From contig PDHQ01000146.1 in the NCBI GenBank assembly GCA_003339415.1, forward strand, positions 22,051-86,050: 64,000 nucleotides of DNA. The letters run 5' to 3'. A model generated the notes under the pieces. That model saw nothing but the letters and a program-made list of their open reading frames with translations, made no database searches and was not told the origin of the DNA. A program made the position numbers and the translations under genes. Positions 60,549 to 64,000 of this stretch are shown here, piece after piece (position 1 is the stretch's first letter; each line of letters begins with the position of its first letter). Source of the DNA: Ophiocordyceps camponoti-saundersi (nom. inval.) (Eukaryota > Ascomycota > Sordariomycetes > Hypocreales > Ophiocordycipitaceae).

Positions 60549-60732
60549 TATAAAAGTTTAATCCCGGGCTATTTATAAAAAGATAATTTTATTATTTAAA
60601 ATAATTATAAAAGGCTATATAAAAGGGGTTTAACGCTTAATAGGAGTAAGTAATATACGCGCGCGTTATATATAAATATAACTAATTACTTTATATAACT
60701 TAAATATTTAAGCATAGCTTAAATCCTTTATA
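60549..60732 (-). repeat. 5' LTR of G2 (184 bp)
   Basis: Aligns with 54199-54384. Both keep a CGCGCGCG-like core (54315-54330 and about 60659-60667) because CpG is spared by the mutation. Confidence 0.85.
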
Positions 60733-62085
60733 GCTTATAATTTATTTTTACTTTTTTATTCTTTTATTCTAAGTTTATAGCTTTAAAATAATTATAATAA
60801 ATATTAATTATAAGTTTTATAAATAAAGCTAAGCTTTTATTATAAAGAAACTACTAATAATAATATTATAATAATATTATAATAATATTTTAAAATATTA
60901 TTTATAAGTTTTAGTTTAATTTAAAATAGCTTTAAGCTATTTTTTAAAAAAAAGTATACTTTTTTAATAAAGGTTATATTTTTATTATAAAAAGAATACT
61001 AATATAAGCTTTATTATAAAATAATAAAAAAGCTTTTTAGAAAAAGATTAAATTTTCTAATAAAGTTTTTATAAGATAACTATATATAAAAAATATTATA
61101 TAAAGATTTTATAAAATTTTTTAATAATTATTATTAATAGTATAAGGGATATAAACTAAATTTTTTATAAAAGTATAATAATATAAGGGGAGATATTTAA
61201 CGCTAAACTTTATAAGTAAAAGGTTTAACCTTAATAATATTTTAAATATTACTAACTTAAATATATTATAGAGTATTATATAGTAAAGCTATAATATAGC
61301 TAATATTTTATTATTTTACTTATAAAAAGTAAGTTTTTTTACCTTATAATATATAAGAAAAAACTATCTTATTACTTTTTTTTAGTAAGGGTTTTATTTT
61401 ATAAAAAGTTAACTTTACTTTAAAATAAAAATAATATAAGATTAAGTAAAAAACGCTTATATTTCTTAACTTTAAAGGTTTTTAAATTAGAATTTTATAT
61501 ACTTTACCTCTCCTCCCCTTTTTATATTAACTAAAGTTTAATAATAGCTAAAGCGGAAACGTTAAAAAGCGAATATAATAATACCGCCTTTAACCCTTTT
61601 TCTAAACTTATTTATAGCTTTATTATAATAATCTAGCTATCTTTTATAATTAGCTATTATAAGGTTTATTATAAGCTAATTAAACCTTTATATATTCTTT
61701 AACTATATTAATAAAGCTTTAATAAAATAAATTCTTAAAAATACTATAATTAATTATAAAGATTTAATTTATAATAATAATAATAGCTAGGAAAATAAAT
61801 AGCTATATAGACTTTATATTAAACTTGAATTATATAGACTTTTATTAATATAAGCTCCGCTTTAAAGTATATATTAGCTTTAAAATTACTAGTTATTACC
61901 TAACTTATTAAATATATAAAGTACTAAGCGTAGGCAGGGCCTAACTTAAAGTTAAGGTTACGCTTAAAGGAAAGGTTTTACTCTAAGTTTTTTAGTTTTT
62001 CCCCTTTTTAGAATATATATAAGATAGTTCTAAGCTACTAAGTATACTACCGTATAATTTATTATTAAAGGCTAGTATTAACTTA

Positions 62086-63924
62086 GAGTATTTTTATAAT
62101 ATAAAGATATATATAAGCTTTAGTAAAGCTTAGCTATAAAGCTAAGCTTAGTATTTTATAATTTAAAATACTAATAAGTTTATAAAAATATTATTAAGAA
62201 AGTTATACTAAGCGTTATAGCGCGCTATATTAATTATAGATTTTTACGCTTTTATTATTTCTTAATAATTTTATTAGCGTAAGTAAGTAAAATAAATATA
62301 TTAGTATTTTAAAGCTTATTTTATAATTATTAGAATTGCTATTATTACCTGGTTTTACTAGTTTTATATTATAAAGTAAATATAAATATAAAATAATATT
62401 ATTATTTTAGTTATTATTTCTAGCTATTTATAAAATTAAGCTATTATTTCTTTAAGCTTATTAAATATAAAAGTAAAATAAAAGTTAAGTTTAAATTAAT
62501 TTTATACCTTAGCTATAAGAATATTTAAGTAAAAAAAAGCCTTAAATTTTAATTAAAGTTATATTAAAGTAAAAGTTAATATTAATAAAAATAATTTATA
62601 GAATATAGTTAAAGCTAATATAGTTTTTATATATAAATAAAATTATAGCTAACTAAGCTATAAAGCGCTTTATAAATAGGATAATTACGTTTATTTATAT
62701 TCTAAAAAAGAGTTTTAATATTTATTAAGAGTAAAGGGGGTAAAAGCTTATAACTATATTAAGATAATAAGGGTGCTTCTTATCCTCTATTAGTACCTTA
62801 TTTATTATAAGTACTAGGAGTAATATTATTCTTATTATAGCTTTTTTTAAAGCTAGGCTAAAGTTATTATTTATATTAAATAAAATTAAAGCTTATAATT
62901 ATTATATAGCTATAATAAATTACTTCTAAAACTAAACTTTTATTAAGCTATTATTAAACTAAAATTAAGTTAGCTATAAATAATTTTAAAACTTATAAGG
63001 GTAATATATATAATAATTTTACGCTTAGTTTTAATATATTTTTAAAATAAGGTAGTTTTAGATTTATAAGGCGTAGTTTTCTTTATATAAAATATAGCTT
63101 TTAGTATTATATTTACTTTAAGTTAGGTAAGTACTCTCCTCTTTTAAATATATAGCAGCTATATAAAAGCTATAATAAGGTTACTTTTAGTAATATTTTA
63201 CTATATATCTAAATTAGTAATATTAAGAATATTATTAAAGCTATATTATATTATTATAAACCTTTATATAAAAAGTTTCTATATTTATAAAAAGTTTATT
63301 TTATATAAGTTTATTAATATTTATTATATTTATAACTTTTAGTATAAAATATATATATATAGCTTCCTATTATAAAGCTAAAAGGCTTAAACTTAAGTAA
63401 TATTAACTTTATTAATTTTTTTAATTTATTAAATAAATATATTTTAGTTATTATAAGCAGCCCTTATATATACTCTCTTTACTATAATAAAGTAAGTTTC
63501 TTAGCTATTAATCACTTTTTTACTAAAAATAAAAAAAGTCTATTTAACTAAGTTTCCGTTTTTTTTATATTTTAAGTAAAATATAATTATAATATTTATA
63601 TTAGGAAGCTATTTTACTAATAATCAGGGTTTAAAAAAAGTTATAAAGTTAAAAAAATCACTTATAAATAATATAATTTTTTATATTTTAAAATACTAAT
63701 TTTTAATTAGTAAGTAATTTTCTATAATTTAAATTACTAGCGTGTGAAAATTACTTATAAGTGATTTTATAAAGATAATTTAAATCACGAGCTTATAATT
63801 TTTATAATTTTCTTTAAAAATATAATTATTTTATATTTTAAATAAAAGAATAAAAAAGGTAAGTTATATAAAGAGGTTTTTTAATAAGAATATATTTATA
63901 GAAAGGAAAAAAAATATATAATTT
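62086..63924. other. Mutated AT-rich spacer, nothing firmly recognised
   Basis: TA-rich DNA without legible frames. A stretch near 63185-63230 resembles one in family U and near 48390. Around 63600-63780 short palindrome-like motifs (AATCACTTATAA, TTATAAGTGATT) occur, and a few CA/TG dinucleotides survive. Confidence 0.4.
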
Positions 63925-63969
63925 AAAATAAAAATAAAAAAATAAAAAAAATAAAAAAAATAAAAAAAA

Positions 63970-64000
<31 letters not shown>
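63925..64000 (+). repeat. A-rich microsatellite at the window edge
   Basis: Tandem units of the type AAAAAAAT and AAAAAT run to the last base and may continue beyond. It could be the tail of a retroelement, but nothing else identifies it. Confidence 0.85.

Larger units (their letters stand above)
54199..60732 (-). mobile_element. Ty3/gypsy LTR retrotransposon G2, 6.5 kb, RIP-inactivated
   Basis: LTRs at 54199-54384 and 60549-60732 (186 and 184 bp) have TA ends, and the 5-bp duplication GCTTA lies at 54194-54198 and 60733-60737 within U copy E. The strand is set by RT on the minus strand: near 58,700-58,450 it reads ...FYINH-ALNKLT..YYPLLLI, the gypsy block VDYRALNKLTVKNRYPLPLI; ALNKLT lies at 58515-58498. 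A purine-rich tract next to the left LTR (minus-strand AAAGCGGCGGGG) fits a polypurine tract upstream of the 3' LTR. Confidence 0.88.
53665..62066 (+). mobile_element. Repeat family U, copy E, split by the gypsy element 54199-60732
   Basis: 53665-54198 matches the first 530 bp of the unit and 60733-62066 the rest; removing the insert restores continuity through TTAGCTTATAATTT. A similar but imperfect 19-20 bp sequence (AAAGCTAATATCTAAACTTA and AAAGGCTAGTATTAACTTA) flanks the whole copy at 53645-53664 and 62067-62085. This is consistent with a long target duplication that has since diverged. Confidence 0.75.

Overview
The window looks like a long transposon graveyard from a filamentous ascomycete (Pezizomycotina) that has undergone repeat-induced point mutation (RIP). 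It contains one intact protein gene. Outside about 8.43-13.55 kb the DNA is very AT-rich, TA-rich and almost free of CA and TG dinucleotides, while CG, CC and CT remain common. This is the signature of saturated C-to-T change at CpA on both strands. It also removes nearly every ATG, so no open reading frames survive there. The gene island has normal base composition, ordinary CA/TG use and a small spliceosomal-type intron.

The island (about 8.43-13.55 kb) encodes the pentafunctional AROM polypeptide on the plus strand. Its five domains, in order, are 3-dehydroquinate synthase, EPSP synthase, shikimate kinase, type I 3-dehydroquinase and shikimate dehydrogenase. It covers steps 2-6 of the shikimate pathway to chorismate precursors. 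I read it as two exons, 8675-13312 and 13382-13456, giving 1,570 residues. The 69-bp intron lies at the extreme 3' end, and without it the conserved C-terminus is lost. All catalytic residues I checked are present.

Region by region. 1-4160 is a decayed repeat (family R1) interrupted by a 1.9-kb repeat (family U, copy A) with a 16-bp target duplication. 4190-5588 holds abutting 3' ends of two Ty3/gypsy families. 6180-8293 is a 10-bp minisatellite interrupted by a 1.78-kb unit with 212-bp direct terminal repeats. 8.43-13.55 kb is the AROM island. 15057-21982 is a gypsy element with 251-bp LTRs. 22.0-29.9 kb is U copy B, split by an LTR element (22317-28304, 594-bp LTRs, probably copia-like, minus strand). 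31858-37765 is a second gypsy family with 309-bp LTRs. 38509-38790 is a tRNA-headed SINE-like element. 40376-42655 is an inverted copy of R1. 43.2-45.1 kb and 51.3-53.3 kb are U copies C and D (minus). 53.65-62.07 kb is U copy E, split by a minus-strand gypsy element (54199-60732, about 185-bp LTRs, 5-bp duplication GCTTA). The remaining stretches are mutated AT-rich DNA in which I recognise nothing specific.

The nesting gives a relative insertion order: family U copies B and E predate the LTR elements inside them, and R1 predates U copy A. All are heavily mutated. The AROM gene sits untouched between them with only about 200 bp of unmutated upstream and 90 bp of unmutated downstream DNA. Element classes and boundaries were judged by eye from direct repeats and residual translations; no database search was possible.
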